A model generated the notes under the pieces. It searched no databases and was not told where the DNA came from. It worked only from the letters and a program-made list of their open reading frames with translations. From contig OZ252252.1 in the NCBI GenBank assembly GCA_965249745.1, positions 2,728,001-2,792,000 on the forward strand: a stretch of DNA of 64,000 nucleotides, in the 5' to 3' direction. Shown piece by piece: positions 25,319 through 33,577 of the stretch. The stretch's first letter is position 1. Each line of letters starts with the position of its first letter. Position numbers and translations under genes: made by a program. The DNA is from JANYHH01 sp965249745. GTDB lineage: Bacteria; Deinococcota; Deinococci; Deinococcales; JAAFIG01.

Positions 25319-26524
25319 ATGTGGCGTTCTTCTCTTGTTGTGGTGTTTGCACTGCTCTTCGTCGGGCTGTCCTCCGCGCTCGCCAGTCCCGCGAGCGCCT
25401 TGGTGGGTCAGTACCTCGAGCTGGTCACGAAGTACCACGTGGAAGCGGACGCGATCAACGCCGCCAGCCTGAAGACGAAACTCGAGGCAATGGTAAAGCA
25501 GCGTTGCGGGACGGACGCGACCTGTCCGACAACCAGAATTTACGACGACCTGAAAAGCTTCACCAAGACACTGCCGGACGGCTCCTCGAGTTTCCTGTCG
25601 CCGGTTGATCTGGCGCGGGTGGGCAGCAACGCCCAGCGCTACGCCTTGGGTCTAGAATTGCGCGGTGACGTGGTGTACCGCGTCGCGTCAGATTCTAGTG
25701 CCGCGAAAGCCGGGTTGCGGCGCGGCGACCGCGTGCTGAGCGTGACTCGAGACGGTGAGACAGTACCAGTCCAGGCACTGAGTTTCGTGGACGCGAAGCC
25801 GGTTAATCTCGCCGTGGAGCGTGAAGGCAAACCGCTTCAGGTCGTGGTGAGTCCAGGTTTAGGTTGGCAGAATGCACTCTTACAACCTGAGTCAGCGGTG
25901 ACCAGCGGTGGCTTCGCTTACCTCCGCATCCCAAGCTTCCGCGCATCGGACACGGCTCAGCGGGTCCACAGCTTGATTTCTGCCCTACAGAGCCGCAACC
26001 CGAAGGGCTTACTGATTGATCTGCGCTTCAACACGGGCGGCTACTTGGATCAGTCCTTGCTGTCCTTGAGCGCCTTTTTGGAGGATGGCTCAGTGCTGGG
26101 ACAGCAATCTCGAGCCGCCAGCCTGACCTACAGCCTGCGTGCCGGGGGCGTCGAGGCCGCGCAGGGCGAAACCATCAACCGGGTCGCGCTCGAGTTCGCT
26201 GTGAAGTACAAAGGGCGAATCGCCGTGATTGTGAACGCGTCTACCTCGAGCGCCGCCGAGGTGTTCGCACTTGCCTTGAAACGGGTCGGTACGAGGTTCG
26301 TGGGAGAGACCACCGCCGGACGTGCCCGGTACGCCGCGCTGCCAATCAAACTGAGCGATGGCAGCGAGTTGCGCTTGGCGGTGACCCGCAACACCTACCC
26401 AAACGGCGATCCCTTGCCGATGGGTCTGAACCCGGATGTCAGCGTCAAGGACGACGTGAGCGCCCTGACTCGAGGGGCTGACCCGGTGTTAGAGGCGGGC
26501 TTGAAACTTTTAGAGACCCCCTGA
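25319..26524 (+). CDS. exported S41-family C-terminal processing protease
   Basis: The 401-residue protein has a Sec signal (to about residue 23), a PDZ-like region at about 110-180 (LRRGDRVLSVTRDG), and an S41 core: GGFAYLRIPSF, LIDLRFNTGGYLDQSL, then STSSAAEVFA with Ser near 311. Where processing proteases carry the catalytic Lys in GxKTxGKG, this protein has GETTAGRARYA, so Arg occupies the position. It may be a variant active site or an inactive relative. It would act in the periplasm. GTG 25316 is an alternative start one codon upstream. Confidence 0.8.
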   Translation: MWRSSLVVVFALLFVGLSSALASPASALVGQYLELVTKYHVEADAINAASLKTKLEAMVKQRCGTDATCPTTRIYDDLKSFTKTLPDGSSSFLSPVDLARVGSNAQRYALGLELRGDVVYRVASDSSAAKAGLRRGDRVLSVTRDGETVPVQALSFVDAKPVNLAVEREGKPLQVVVSPGLGWQNALLQPESAVTSGGFAYLRIPSFRASDTAQRVHSLISALQSRNPKGLLIDLRFNTGGYLDQSLLSLSAFLEDGSVLGQQSRAASLTYSLRAGGVEAAQGETINRVALEFAVKYKGRIAVIVNASTSSAAEVFALALKRVGTRFVGETTAGRARYAALPIKLSDGSELRLAVTRNTYPNGDPLPMGLNPDVSVKDDVSALTRGADPVLEAGLKLLETP

Positions 26525-26643
26525 AGCCCGTCGTATCCCTGGTCTGAACGGCGTACCGACGATACGCGACGTGGCTGACGATATCCGCACACAAGTTTTG
26601 CTAAACTCCTCATAACAGGTAATCGCAAAGGGGAGTGCTGTTC

Positions 26644-27276
26644 ATGCCGAAAATCAAGCGTCAGTACAGCTTCGAGGAACTCTTCGAGGAGCAAGAGCCG
26701 CACGTATCGCCGCCCGAATCCACGGATTCAGAGGGCGCACCGTCGCAGGCTCGAGGCTTGAACCTCAACGCCCCGACGGTGCTGGTCTTAAATGCCTCCT
26801 ATGAGCCACTCCACGTGTGCAGCGTCAAGCGTGCGATCACCCTACTGATGCACGAGATCACCGAGCGCGTGGAGGACAAGGATGGCCTGTTCCTGCACTC
26901 CCCGAGCACCCAAATTCCCGTCCCGAGCGTGATTCGTCTCCGCCGTTACGTGAAGCGTCCACCGCGCTACCACATCGCCTTCAACCGCCGGAACGTCTTC
27001 CGCCGTGACAATCACACCTGCCAGTTCTGCGGTCACATCGGCGGCGATCTGACGCTCGATCACGTCGTGCCGCGCTCGCGTGGTGGGCGCAACAGTTGGG
27101 AGAACATCGTGACCGCTTGCCGCGAGTGCAACAGCAAGAAGCGCGACCGCACCCCGCACGAAGCGAAGATGAAACTCCTGCGTGAACCGTTCGCGCCGAA
27201 ATTCGTGTTCTCCACCGCCTACGGGCAAGCCCCAAAGCTCGATCCGGTCTGGGAGAAGTACCTCGGATCGCAATAA
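26644..27276 (+). CDS. HNH endonuclease
   Basis: The 210-residue protein has the HNH fold with zinc knuckle: CQFCGHIGGDLTLDHVVPRSRGGRNSWENIVTACRECNSKK (about residues 123-165 in summary: C-x2-C, D-H, N, H-like, C-x2-C). Before it, VLNASYEPLHVCSVKRAITLL is the conserved front part seen in the widespread Deinococcota/cyanobacterial HNH proteins. The exact DNA substrate is unknown; these are chromosomal and not clearly part of restriction systems. GGGGAG lies before ATG 26644. A terminator follows directly. Confidence 0.85.
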   Translation: MPKIKRQYSFEELFEEQEPHVSPPESTDSEGAPSQARGLNLNAPTVLVLNASYEPLHVCSVKRAITLLMHEITERVEDKDGLFLHSPSTQIPVPSVIRLRRYVKRPPRYHIAFNRRNVFRRDNHTCQFCGHIGGDLTLDHVVPRSRGGRNSWENIVTACRECNSKKRDRTPHEAKMKLLREPFAPKFVFSTAYGQAPKLDPVWEKYLGSQ

Positions 27277-27300
27277 AATCCGCCACTCGAGCCAAGCACT

Positions 27301-27331
27301 CACCCCCGCCTGTAAGCGCGGGGGTGTTTTC
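27301..27331 (+). terminator. terminator after the HNH gene
   Basis: CACCCCCGC (27301-27309) pairs with GCGGGGGTG (27318-27326) over an eight-base loop and is followed by TTTT. This is a strong intrinsic terminator 25 bases past the stop. Confidence 0.85.
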
Positions 27332-27347
27332 GTTCAGGAATCTCGCC

Positions 27348-27353
27348 TAGACT
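27348..27353 (+). promoter_or_regulatory. -10 box for a leaderless peroxiredoxin transcript
   Basis: TAGACT ends six bases before ATG 27360, with no ribosome binding site between. The -35 is weak. The placement matches the recurrent TANNNT-N6-start pattern in this window. Confidence 0.5.
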
Positions 27354-27359
27354 CATCCT

Positions 27360-27890
27360 ATGAAACGATTGCTGATCGGTCTGATGCTCGTCTCGAGTCT
27401 GGCGTTGGCGGCGAAGCTCGGTGAAACCCCCGCCCTGCCCGCCGCGCTGACCGACAGTTACGGCAAGGTGCAGAAATTAGAGGACAACCGTTACCGCGTC
27501 TTTTTCTTCTACCCAAGAGCGGGCACGAGCGGCTGTACCACGCAAAACATAGAGTACACCAAGCTCTATCAGCAATTCCTAGATACAAACGCTCAGGTCT
27601 TCGGCGTGTCGTCCGACGACGCCAAGCACCAATGCGCCTTTATCGAAGCGCAAAAGCTAAAAGTTCCGCAAATCCCGGATCAGAAGGGCGAACTTGCCAA
27701 ACTCTTCGAGGTCGGGAATTTCTTCGGCATGTTCTCCCGAGACACCGTGATCGTCGCGCCGAACGGCAAGCTGATCGCCACGCACCGCAACGTCAACCCG
27801 GTTTCGGACGCCAGTGAGGTACTGAAGTTCATCAAGACTGGGGATTGCAAGTCGTTCACGAGCGGCGACGCGAAATGCACGCAGCCCTAA
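27360..27890 (+). CDS. exported peroxiredoxin (AhpC/TSA, BCP-like)
   Basis: The 176-residue protein has a Sec signal (MKRLLIGLMLVSSLALAA) and a thioredoxin-fold peroxiredoxin body with FFYPRAGTSGCTTQNIEY, where the peroxidatic Cys lies near residue 59 in the P-x3-T/S-x2-C context. A second Cys at about 89 (HQCAFIE) and two C-terminal ones (GDC, AKC) could resolve it. It would reduce peroxides outside the cytoplasm. It is monocistronic, bracketed by terminators. Confidence 0.85.
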   Translation: MKRLLIGLMLVSSLALAAKLGETPALPAALTDSYGKVQKLEDNRYRVFFFYPRAGTSGCTTQNIEYTKLYQQFLDTNAQVFGVSSDDAKHQCAFIEAQKLKVPQIPDQKGELAKLFEVGNFFGMFSRDTVIVAPNGKLIATHRNVNPVSDASEVLKFIKTGDCKSFTSGDAKCTQP

Positions 27891-27895
27891 AGAAT

Positions 27896-27930
27896 AAGGG
27901 CGCAGTTCCTCGAGCCTGAACGCCCTTTCC
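27896..27930 (+). terminator. peroxiredoxin terminator
   Basis: AAGGGCG (27896-27902) pairs with CGCCCTT (27921-27927), then TCC TCT. The 18-base loop contains a CTCGAG. The remaining gap to 28178 holds a REP-like element and no gene. Confidence 0.6.
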
Positions 27931-28018
27931 TCTGTTCCCAGCGGGTGAGCGTAGCGAGTTGCCCTTAATCTTCGAGCAACGTCTTCTTGGAATGTCTCGA
28001 GCAGACACATGGATGGCC

Positions 28019-28045
28019 GGGCGAACCGGCCGTTCGCCCCTACGA
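28019..28045. repeat. dispersed REP-like element
   Basis: GGGCGAAC and GTTCGCCC arms (8 pairs) around CGGCC, followed by CCTACGA. It belongs with the elements at 4837, 55492, 57952 and 60939. It lies between convergently arranged gene ends. Confidence 0.6.
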
Positions 28046-28178
28046 GATGTGTGGGACGTGGTTGTCATGCTCAAAGGTGGTCGGGTTTAGCGTGCTAAAC
28101 CCCTGCGAAAAACTACGAATAACGGTGAGACTCGAGCGTTGGGTAAAACTTCAACCGCGAACACCCTAATTTTTCCAG

Positions 28179-29936
28179 CTATATCAGTGCCTCGAACCCC
28201 TCGAGCCAGCCCTGAATCACCTTGAAGCCACCGTTCCAGAACTCCGCATCCTCGAGGTCCACGCCGAGTCGGGTCATCAGCTCTTGCGGGGTGGCGCTGT
28301 TCCCGCTGGCTAAGAAATCCAGATATTTGGGAACGAACGCCTGCCCTTGCTGCTTGTACAGGTTGAACAGTGCCAGCACGATCAGCATTCCATAGGCGTA
28401 GGAGTAGCAGTAAAAGCGGTAACTGACGACGTGAGGAATCGTGATCCACCCCCAGCGGTCTCCGTCTGTCACCCGCACCCCATCGCCGTAGGTTTCCTGA
28501 AACGACTCGAGCCAGAGTTCACCGAAGCGTTCCCCTGAGACGATTCCGTTCGCCCGTTCCGCGTGGGCTGAGAGTTCCCAGCGGGTGATCTGCACTTGGC
28601 GGTACAGCGTGGTCACGGCTTTTTCCAGCAGGTCTTGCAAGAGGTCGCGCCGTGTGGCCTCGTCGGCGTGTTCCAAGAGGTGATCGGCTAAGAGCATCTC
28701 GCAGAAGATGCTGGCGGTCTCCGCGAGCGGCGTGCTGTGACCGTAATTGCTGGGTTTCTGCACCCGTGAGAGTTCCGCGTGAATCCCGTGCCCCAACTCG
28801 TGCGCCAGGGTGAACACGTCGTCTAGGCGGTCGTTGTGGTTCAGCAACAGAAACGCCGGGTCGCGTGGGTGAACGGAACTGCAATACGCGCCGCCGCGTT
28901 TCCCAGCTCGAGGGTTCACGTCCACCCGGTTCCCATCGAAAAACCCTTTCGTGATCTCCACCAGTCGCCCATCAAATTTGGCGAAGGCTTCCAAGACCAG
29001 CGCTTGCGCTTCCGGATACGGGTAGGTTTTAGAGGTGCTCGAGAGTGGAGCCAGCAGGTCGAAGCTGCTGAAATCGTCTAACTGCAAAGCTTTGGCTTTC
29101 AGCTTGAAGAAGTCTTGCAGCAACCCGCGATGTTCCCGCGTCGCCTGAAACAGACTTTCGATACTCGAGCCTGGGATCTCGTCGCCCAGCGCGGTCGGCC
29201 CTAGGACGTTCTCGTAGTGACGGGTTTCCGTCTCGAGCGCCCAGTCCTGGTAGAGCGTGTTGAAGGCGAAGGTCAGCACGTGCTGGCGCTCCCGATAGGC
29301 GTCGTACAGGGCGGTCATGGCGCGTTGCCGCAGTGCCCGCTCCGGGCGCGTCCGCAAAGCGCGCACCTGATCGGCGGTTAGTTCCATAATCCGCCCATCC
29401 ACTTCGACCGGAATGCGAATCGAAGCGCTGATCTCTGTGTACAACTGCGCCCAGGCGTTACGGCCCGTCAAGGCCTTCTTCGCCGCCAGTTGCTCCTCCA
29501 ACTCGGAAAGCTGATGTGGCTTCCAGCGTCGCGCCGATTCCAGGCTGTGGCGGTATTCTCGTAACGGTTCAAACTCGAGCCAAACGTGTAACACCTCGTC
29601 CGGCAAAGCGGCGAACTCGAGTTCCGCGAAGGTCAAGAATTGGTTGACGCGCGTGGCAGCCAAGTGCGTGCGATCCAGCAAGGCTTTCGCGTTCGCCTCC
29701 GTGGTGTCGGCATCGAAGGATAATCCGGCGTACCAAACGGGTCGCCAGGTCAGGTATCGCAAATCCTCGAGTTGCTGAATCAGCGTTAAAACTTGGCTCG
29801 CCTCCAAGCTGGCGATCCTGCCTTTGAAGTGGGTTGCGACCGCCTCGGCATTGCGGGCGGCGGTTTTTAGATGCTCGTCAATCTTTGGGTCGTCGTGGCC
29901 GGTGTAGAGTTGCGTCAAATCCCAGCGAATGTCCAT
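28179..29936 (-). CDS. pepF: M3-family oligoendopeptidase (PepF type)
   Basis: The 585-residue protein is full length for PepF. It has a helical N-terminal half, the zinc motif LAHELGHGIHAEL near residue 378, the downstream ETASIFCEMLLADHLL with the third zinc ligand Glu near 408, and SYRFYCYSYAYG near 535, a conserved substrate-binding segment. It cleaves short peptides in the cytoplasm. TAGATT lies five bases before ATG 29936, so a leaderless transcript is likely. Its stop region is bordered by a GC-rich intergenic gap. Confidence 0.9.
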   Translation of the reverse strand: MDIRWDLTQLYTGHDDPKIDEHLKTAARNAEAVATHFKGRIASLEASQVLTLIQQLEDLRYLTWRPVWYAGLSFDADTTEANAKALLDRTHLAATRVNQFLTFAELEFAALPDEVLHVWLEFEPLREYRHSLESARRWKPHQLSELEEQLAAKKALTGRNAWAQLYTEISASIRIPVEVDGRIMELTADQVRALRTRPERALRQRAMTALYDAYRERQHVLTFAFNTLYQDWALETETRHYENVLGPTALGDEIPGSSIESLFQATREHRGLLQDFFKLKAKALQLDDFSSFDLLAPLSSTSKTYPYPEAQALVLEAFAKFDGRLVEITKGFFDGNRVDVNPRAGKRGGAYCSSVHPRDPAFLLLNHNDRLDDVFTLAHELGHGIHAELSRVQKPSNYGHSTPLAETASIFCEMLLADHLLEHADEATRRDLLQDLLEKAVTTLYRQVQITRWELSAHAERANGIVSGERFGELWLESFQETYGDGVRVTDGDRWGWITIPHVVSYRFYCYSYAYGMLIVLALFNLYKQQGQAFVPKYLDFLASGNSATPQELMTRLGVDLEDAEFWNGGFKVIQGWLEGFEALI

Positions 29937-29987
29937 GCGCCAATCTACCGGGCGTCAAACTCGAGCGGGCGACACGTCTGAAAGCTG

Positions 29988-31118
29988 TCAATTCGCGTCC
30001 CGCTCGAGGCGCAACTCGCCCCTCGGCGCGAGCGTCAGTCCAGGTCGCGGTGTCGGATCGCCGTGCAAGGCTTTGACAGGCCTGGCAAACAACGACTCGA
30101 GCGTCACCTCCAAGATCAGGTTTGCCAGGTGCATTCCCAGGCAGATGCGCTCGCCGCCACCGAACGGCAGGTACGTCCAAGCGTTCGGTGCGTCCTGAAA
30201 CCGGGCCGGGTTCCAGCGCAGCGGTTCCGGAAAATAGCCAGGGTCGCGTTGCGTCAGGTATGGGCTGTACAGCACCAGGCTGCCGCGTGGGATGCGCCGA
30301 CCCTCGAAACTGGTTTCCGCTGCCGCCCGTCTCGAGCCGACGTACCCGGGCGGGTACAGGCGCAGGGTTTCCTTGATCGCCCACGGCAGGTTCGCTTGCC
30401 ACTGCGGTTCTCGCGCCAGATGCCAAGCCGCCCACGATAGGGTGTGCGCCGTGGTGTCAAAGCCCGCCGCGAGCGAAACCCTCGCCTCTTCCAATGGGTT
30501 CTGGAACCGCAGCAGGTAGGAAAGGAGGTCGTGCCGAGGCGTGGACAGGCGCGATTTCAACAGCCGCTCGAGTTCGCGGTTGACGCGGTGGAACAAGCCG
30601 GGACGTGGCAGCATCGGCGCGGGAAACGGGTGATGCAACGGTTCCAAGAAGGTTTCCAGCAGACCCGCGTCGAATTCGTTCTCGAAAAAACTGGCGTTCA
30701 ACGCCGCCAACGACGCCGCCGACGCCCAGCCCCTCGAGTCAAAGCTTCCGGTCGGCAGGCTGGGTTGGATCGCCTCATGGATGACCCGTTGCAGGTGCGT
30801 CATCGCGTGCGCGTGAAAACCCGGATTCAGATCGCCGCGCCGCGCCTTGTGTCCTGGCGCGTCCTGCAAGATCACGCCGCCCGCCAGGTACGGAACCCAG
30901 CGCGTGAAACTGCCCGCACTTCTAAACGTCTCCAAATCAGAGAGCAGAAACTTGTTCCAGGCGGGGCTGTACCCGACAAACGCCCTCGTTCCGAGGCGCA
31001 GTTCAAACACCTCGCCGTGACGGGCGTGGTTTTCCAGTAAACCCAGCGGGTCGCCCGCCCAGAATGGCAGATGACCGAGCAGGGGATAGGCTCTCAAAGA
31101 CAGGGCGGCGACCGTCAC
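29988..31118 (-). CDS. cytochrome P450 (CYP175-like)
   Basis: The 376-residue protein shows all P450 landmarks: AAGFDTTAHTLSWA (I helix, near residue 220), KETLRLYPP (E-x2-R, near 258), and PFGGGERICLG with heme ligand Cys326. Small size, LYPPGYVGSRRAA and SPYLTQRDP resemble CYP175A1 of Thermus, a beta-carotene hydroxylase, so carotenoid modification is a fair guess, not shown. TAAACT lies six bases before GTG 31118. It is read divergently from the hicBA locus. Confidence 0.85.
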   Translation of the reverse strand: MTVAALSLRAYPLLGHLPFWAGDPLGLLENHARHGEVFELRLGTRAFVGYSPAWNKFLLSDLETFRSAGSFTRWVPYLAGGVILQDAPGHKARRGDLNPGFHAHAMTHLQRVIHEAIQPSLPTGSFDSRGWASAASLAALNASFFENEFDAGLLETFLEPLHHPFPAPMLPRPGLFHRVNRELERLLKSRLSTPRHDLLSYLLRFQNPLEEARVSLAAGFDTTAHTLSWAAWHLAREPQWQANLPWAIKETLRLYPPGYVGSRRAAAETSFEGRRIPRGSLVLYSPYLTQRDPGYFPEPLRWNPARFQDAPNAWTYLPFGGGERICLGMHLANLILEVTLESLFARPVKALHGDPTPRPGLTLAPRGELRLERDAN

Positions 31119-31725
31119 TCGTGGAGTTTACTGGCGTTCGTTCAATACGATGCAGTGCCAAGCACAAAACGCTCTGCAATCCATCGCGCCTCCACTCGAG
31201 GCTCAAGGTCGGAGTTTCAAGGGTTGGAATCAATTGGATTGCGTTCATAAATCACGAAACCGTAGGAGCTGAGCACACTAAGCCCGGCCACCCTCAAGTA
31301 CGTCTATCACGCCCCAATCAACGTTTCTCGCAAGGGTTAATGGCAAGGGTGATTTACTGCGCTCGCCCACCTACCAGCGGGAAGAAGCAAAAAAGCGTGA
31401 AAGCTCGAGCGGTGGTTGCAGTTTTTGATGATCCTATGTCCGAATTGATCTTCGAGGTGCGTGACGCTGAAGACGGCGGGTTCAACGCGAAAGCGCTTGG
31501 GAAGGCGATCATCACGCAAGACGACTCTTGGGACGAGTTAAAAGCCAACCTTCTCGAGGCAGTAGAGAGTTCGCACAAGGATTCGTGACAAAGTTAGCGA
31601 GATTTAGTGCTAAACAACAACAGAGCCTGTGCAGTACAGCATCAACTCAAAAGTCTACTTCTTGACCTTGCTGGGTTCTCGCCCAGTAAGTCGCTTCAAC
31701 CATGCGTCTGTGCCGCGACCGCTGT

Positions 31726-32091
31726 TCAAGTCGCTGATTTCAGCTTGAATCCCTGTGTGAACTCATAAGCTGCTGCGCTCGAACCAAACTGACCGTCAAG
31801 AAACTGGCATTCCAAGCAAACTCGAGTGCCTGTTCCGATCTGGATTGTGAATCCATCAACCCAGCAAACCCTTTGGCATCTCTGATCTCTCGAGCAGGCT
31901 GGCATCGACAAATTGCGGTGTGGCGCTGGCGAACCCGGCGAACGCTTCGAGCAAATCCAGGGTTTGTGAACCGTTTTGCATCTGCGCTTGGGCCGGTCCT
32001 CGTTCGAGCAGTGCCTCGAACACAAGTGTTGATCTAGCTTGGTCGTGTTGTCGTAGCGTATTTTGGCAGCTCGGGCTTTTGATTGCGCCAA
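31726..32091 (-). pseudogene. degenerate transposase-like frame inside the element
   Basis: A 121-codon frame on the minus strand contains AAKIRYDNTTKLDQHL at its head, which resembles the opening of some DDE transposases, then Arg/Ser/Cys-rich sequence that does not look coding. It begins inside the left half of the element and covers far less than a transposase. I read it as a decayed transposase, with low confidence; non-coding is possible. Confidence 0.3.
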
Positions 32092-32146
32092 CCTGCCAAA
32101 TGGGGAGAGGTCTGCTCAGTTTCGTGTGCCATATCCCTGTACGTGC

Positions 32147-32506
32147 TTAAAACATGGTATTGGCATTGGCTGATTGTTCAGGCACCTTTTGCTGCACATC
32201 CCAGTGCTCAACAATCAACCCATCTTGCAGACGGAAGATGTCCATCGCTGCCATGTTCAAGATTGGGTAGTAAACATGGGCAACTACCAGATCACCCTCT
32301 GCGATAACGCGTTTGACTTCGGCAGGAAATGGTCCTTGCGCGACAAAAGGCTTGATCGCATCACGGCCATCGGGCGCACCGGGGTTGTGCTGAATGTAGT
32401 TTTCTACCAGCAGTTGATCCAAGGCATCAGCATCACCCTTGTTGAAGAATCGGTCGTAGAAATCGAGCACCACGGCTTTGTTTCGTTCGAGGTCGGCCTG
32501 CATCAT
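32147..32506 (-). CDS. SnoaL-like domain protein
   Basis: The 119-residue protein fits the SnoaL/NTF2-like family: VLDFYDRFFNKGDADALDQLLVENYIQHNPGAPDGRDAI at the start, VIAEGDLVVAHVYY in the middle and DIFRLQDGLIVEHWDVQQKVP at the end. Such proteins act as cyclases, isomerases or binding proteins for small hydrophobic ligands; the substrate is unknown. It is intact and lies wholly within the 1549-bp element, so it is a passenger gene. AAAGGGAC is the nearest ribosome-site candidate. Confidence 0.8.
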   Translation of the reverse strand: MMQADLERNKAVVLDFYDRFFNKGDADALDQLLVENYIQHNPGAPDGRDAIKPFVAQGPFPAEVKRVIAEGDLVVAHVYYPILNMAAMDIFRLQDGLIVEHWDVQQKVPEQSANANTMF

Positions 32507-32528
32507 GTTTGTCCCTTTCTAATCCTGT

Positions 32529-32597
32529 GGAGATAGTGGGATTCAAACCCACGACCCAGCGTTTTTCAGGCGCTTGCTCTCCCTCTGAGCTATATCC
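32529..32597 (-). pseudogene. degenerate tRNA-Phe (GAA)
   Basis: On the minus strand the D arm (GCTC...GAGC), anticodon loop CTGAAAA with GAA, and T arm (GTGGG TTTGAAT CCCAC) are clear. The acceptor reads GGATATA against TATCTCC and is followed at once by the D stem, as if GA had been deleted from GGAGATATAGCTC. The anticodon stem has a C-A mismatch and no CCA is encoded. It is probably non-functional; it lies inside the 1549-bp element. Confidence 0.65.
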
Positions 32598-32854
32598 TAA
32601 CTCCATCAACATAGCATAGACTCTCATCTATGCCAACAGCATAAAAATTTAGTATTTCAACCTACAATTCCCCCTTGCCATAACGATATTTGGGGCAAGT
32701 GCTGCACCGTTCGGCGCTCCGGTTCGAAAAACGAGCAGCAGATTCAAGCTCGAGACCCGCAACCTCCGAGTCCTTGGTTTGCGACACCGCGACCCTCGAG
32801 TTGTGACAAACCCGACCACCCAGAAAACGCTTGGACGGGTAGTGATACATGACA

Positions 32855-33000
32855 GGTCACTGTCCCTCGTGTCTCGAGTCGAAAACCAGTGTCACACCCG
32901 TGCCTCACCATGTCACTACGATGTCCGGGGATGTGACACGCTCGAGGGTCTGTCTGTCCGAATGTCACTTGATGTCACTCGAGCATTGGCTGATGTCACT
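32855..33000 (+). repeat. cluster of (A)TGTCACT direct repeats
   Basis: TGTCAC or GTCACT occurs at 32855, 32889, 32911, 32962, 32972 and 32993, with an inverted GTGACA at 32933. The last three full ATGTCACT copies are spaced 10 and 21 bases, about one and two helical turns. The cluster lies about 100 bases inside the right terminal repeat of the element. A small frame (32849-33088) covers it but has repetitive composition and I do not call it a gene. Confidence 0.55.
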
Positions 33001-33204
33001 ATCGCCGGAAGCGGATTTCGCGTCTGAGTCAAGCGTAGAACCTCGAGCGAAAGGACGAGAGAAATCAGTCAAAGATGAGAGTCGCTGATTCTGACACGAA
33101 TCCTTGTGCGTACTCGTAGACGCGTACTTCGATGAGGTCACAGCACAACTTAAGCTGGTGCAATTGCATTACGGCAAAGACAAGTTGATCCTCGTCGGCG
33201 CGGC

Positions 33205-33532
33205 ATGAAATTACCCAGAGATGTCAGCGGTGAGGTACTGGCGCGAATGATTGAGAGGCTAGGATACGGGTTTGTCAGACAGAGAGGCAGTCACGCTCGT
33301 TTCACGCATCCAGAACCGATGCAAATGCATATTGCAGTCTCGATGCACAAGCAAACTACTGATCCGCGCGTGCTTAGCTCCACAAAGAGCGAACCAAAAC
33401 CCTGCCTGGGACATGGGTCAGCCTTCAGCGCGGGCGACGCCAATCAATAAGGTAAGGACGCTGAGTGACATCCTGCAAACCGTCGCAGAGCAGCGAGGTG
33501 TGACGCTCGAGACGCTGCTAACATTGTTGTAA
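33205..33532 (+). pseudogene. hicA-like toxin gene split by a 97-bp repeat
   Basis: The start MKLPRDVSGEVLARMIERLGYGFVRQRGSHARF is a clear HicA domain with the double-stranded-RNA-binding-type fold and the catalytic His in GSHARF. After MHKQ the frame enters a 97-base repeat and stops at 33450. The expected C-terminus, RTLSDILQTVAEQRGVTLETLL, resumes one frame over and ends at TAA 33530-33532. Deleting 97 bases restores a continuous HicA of about 76 residues. ATGA overlap with hicB shows the ancestral operon. Confidence 0.8.
33356..33452 (+). repeat. 97-bp dispersed repeat, copy A (inside hicA)
   Basis: This starts CTACTGATC, has a conserved core CAGCCTTCAGC...GGCGACGC.AATC and ends AATAAGG. 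Copy B at 61062-61158 has exactly the same length and the same ends. No clear target duplication is seen. The element has no coding capacity. Confidence 0.7.
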
Positions 33533-33577
33533 CGAACTGGCCGTCTTCGGCTTACGTTCCGCACAGGTGGGTGGCTT

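Larger units (their letters stand above)
31567..33115. mobile_element. 1549-bp element with 21-bp terminal inverted repeats
   Basis: The left end (31567-31587) begins GAGTTCGCACAAGG; the right end (33095-33115), read on the opposite strand, begins GAGTACGCACAAGG. They match at 20 of 21 positions and similarity continues inwards for about 15 more bases. Direct repeats GTAGA flank it at 31562-31566 and 33116-33120. Inside lie a degenerate transposase-like frame, an intact SnoaL-like gene and a broken tRNA-Phe. It carries several CTCGAG sites, suggesting long residence. The transposase family is not recognisable to me. Confidence 0.85.
31436..33208 (+). pseudogene. hicB-like antitoxin gene split by a 1549-bp insertion
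   Basis: The first part starts at ATG 31436 (MSELIFEVRDAEDGGFNAKALGKAI) and reaches LLEAV, then runs into the inserted element and stops at 31588. The second part resumes at 33116-33208 with DAYFDEVTAQLKLVQLHYGKDKLI and a TGA overlapping the hicA ATG. Removing the element with one copy of its GTAGA target duplication joins the two in frame to a 72-residue protein of the HicB-like family that usually precedes HicA. The gene is therefore disrupted; the truncated 50-residue product may still be made. Confidence 0.85.

Noticed and set aside
32598..32604. GGAGTTA as acceptor strand of the tRNA-Phe-like sequence
   Set aside because: That would leave seven bases before the D arm. GGATATA at 32591-32597 fits better as a deleted acceptor.
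32849..33088. 79-codon plus-strand frame over the TGTCACT repeats
   Set aside because: Its sequence is produced by the repeats and shows no family or ribosome site.
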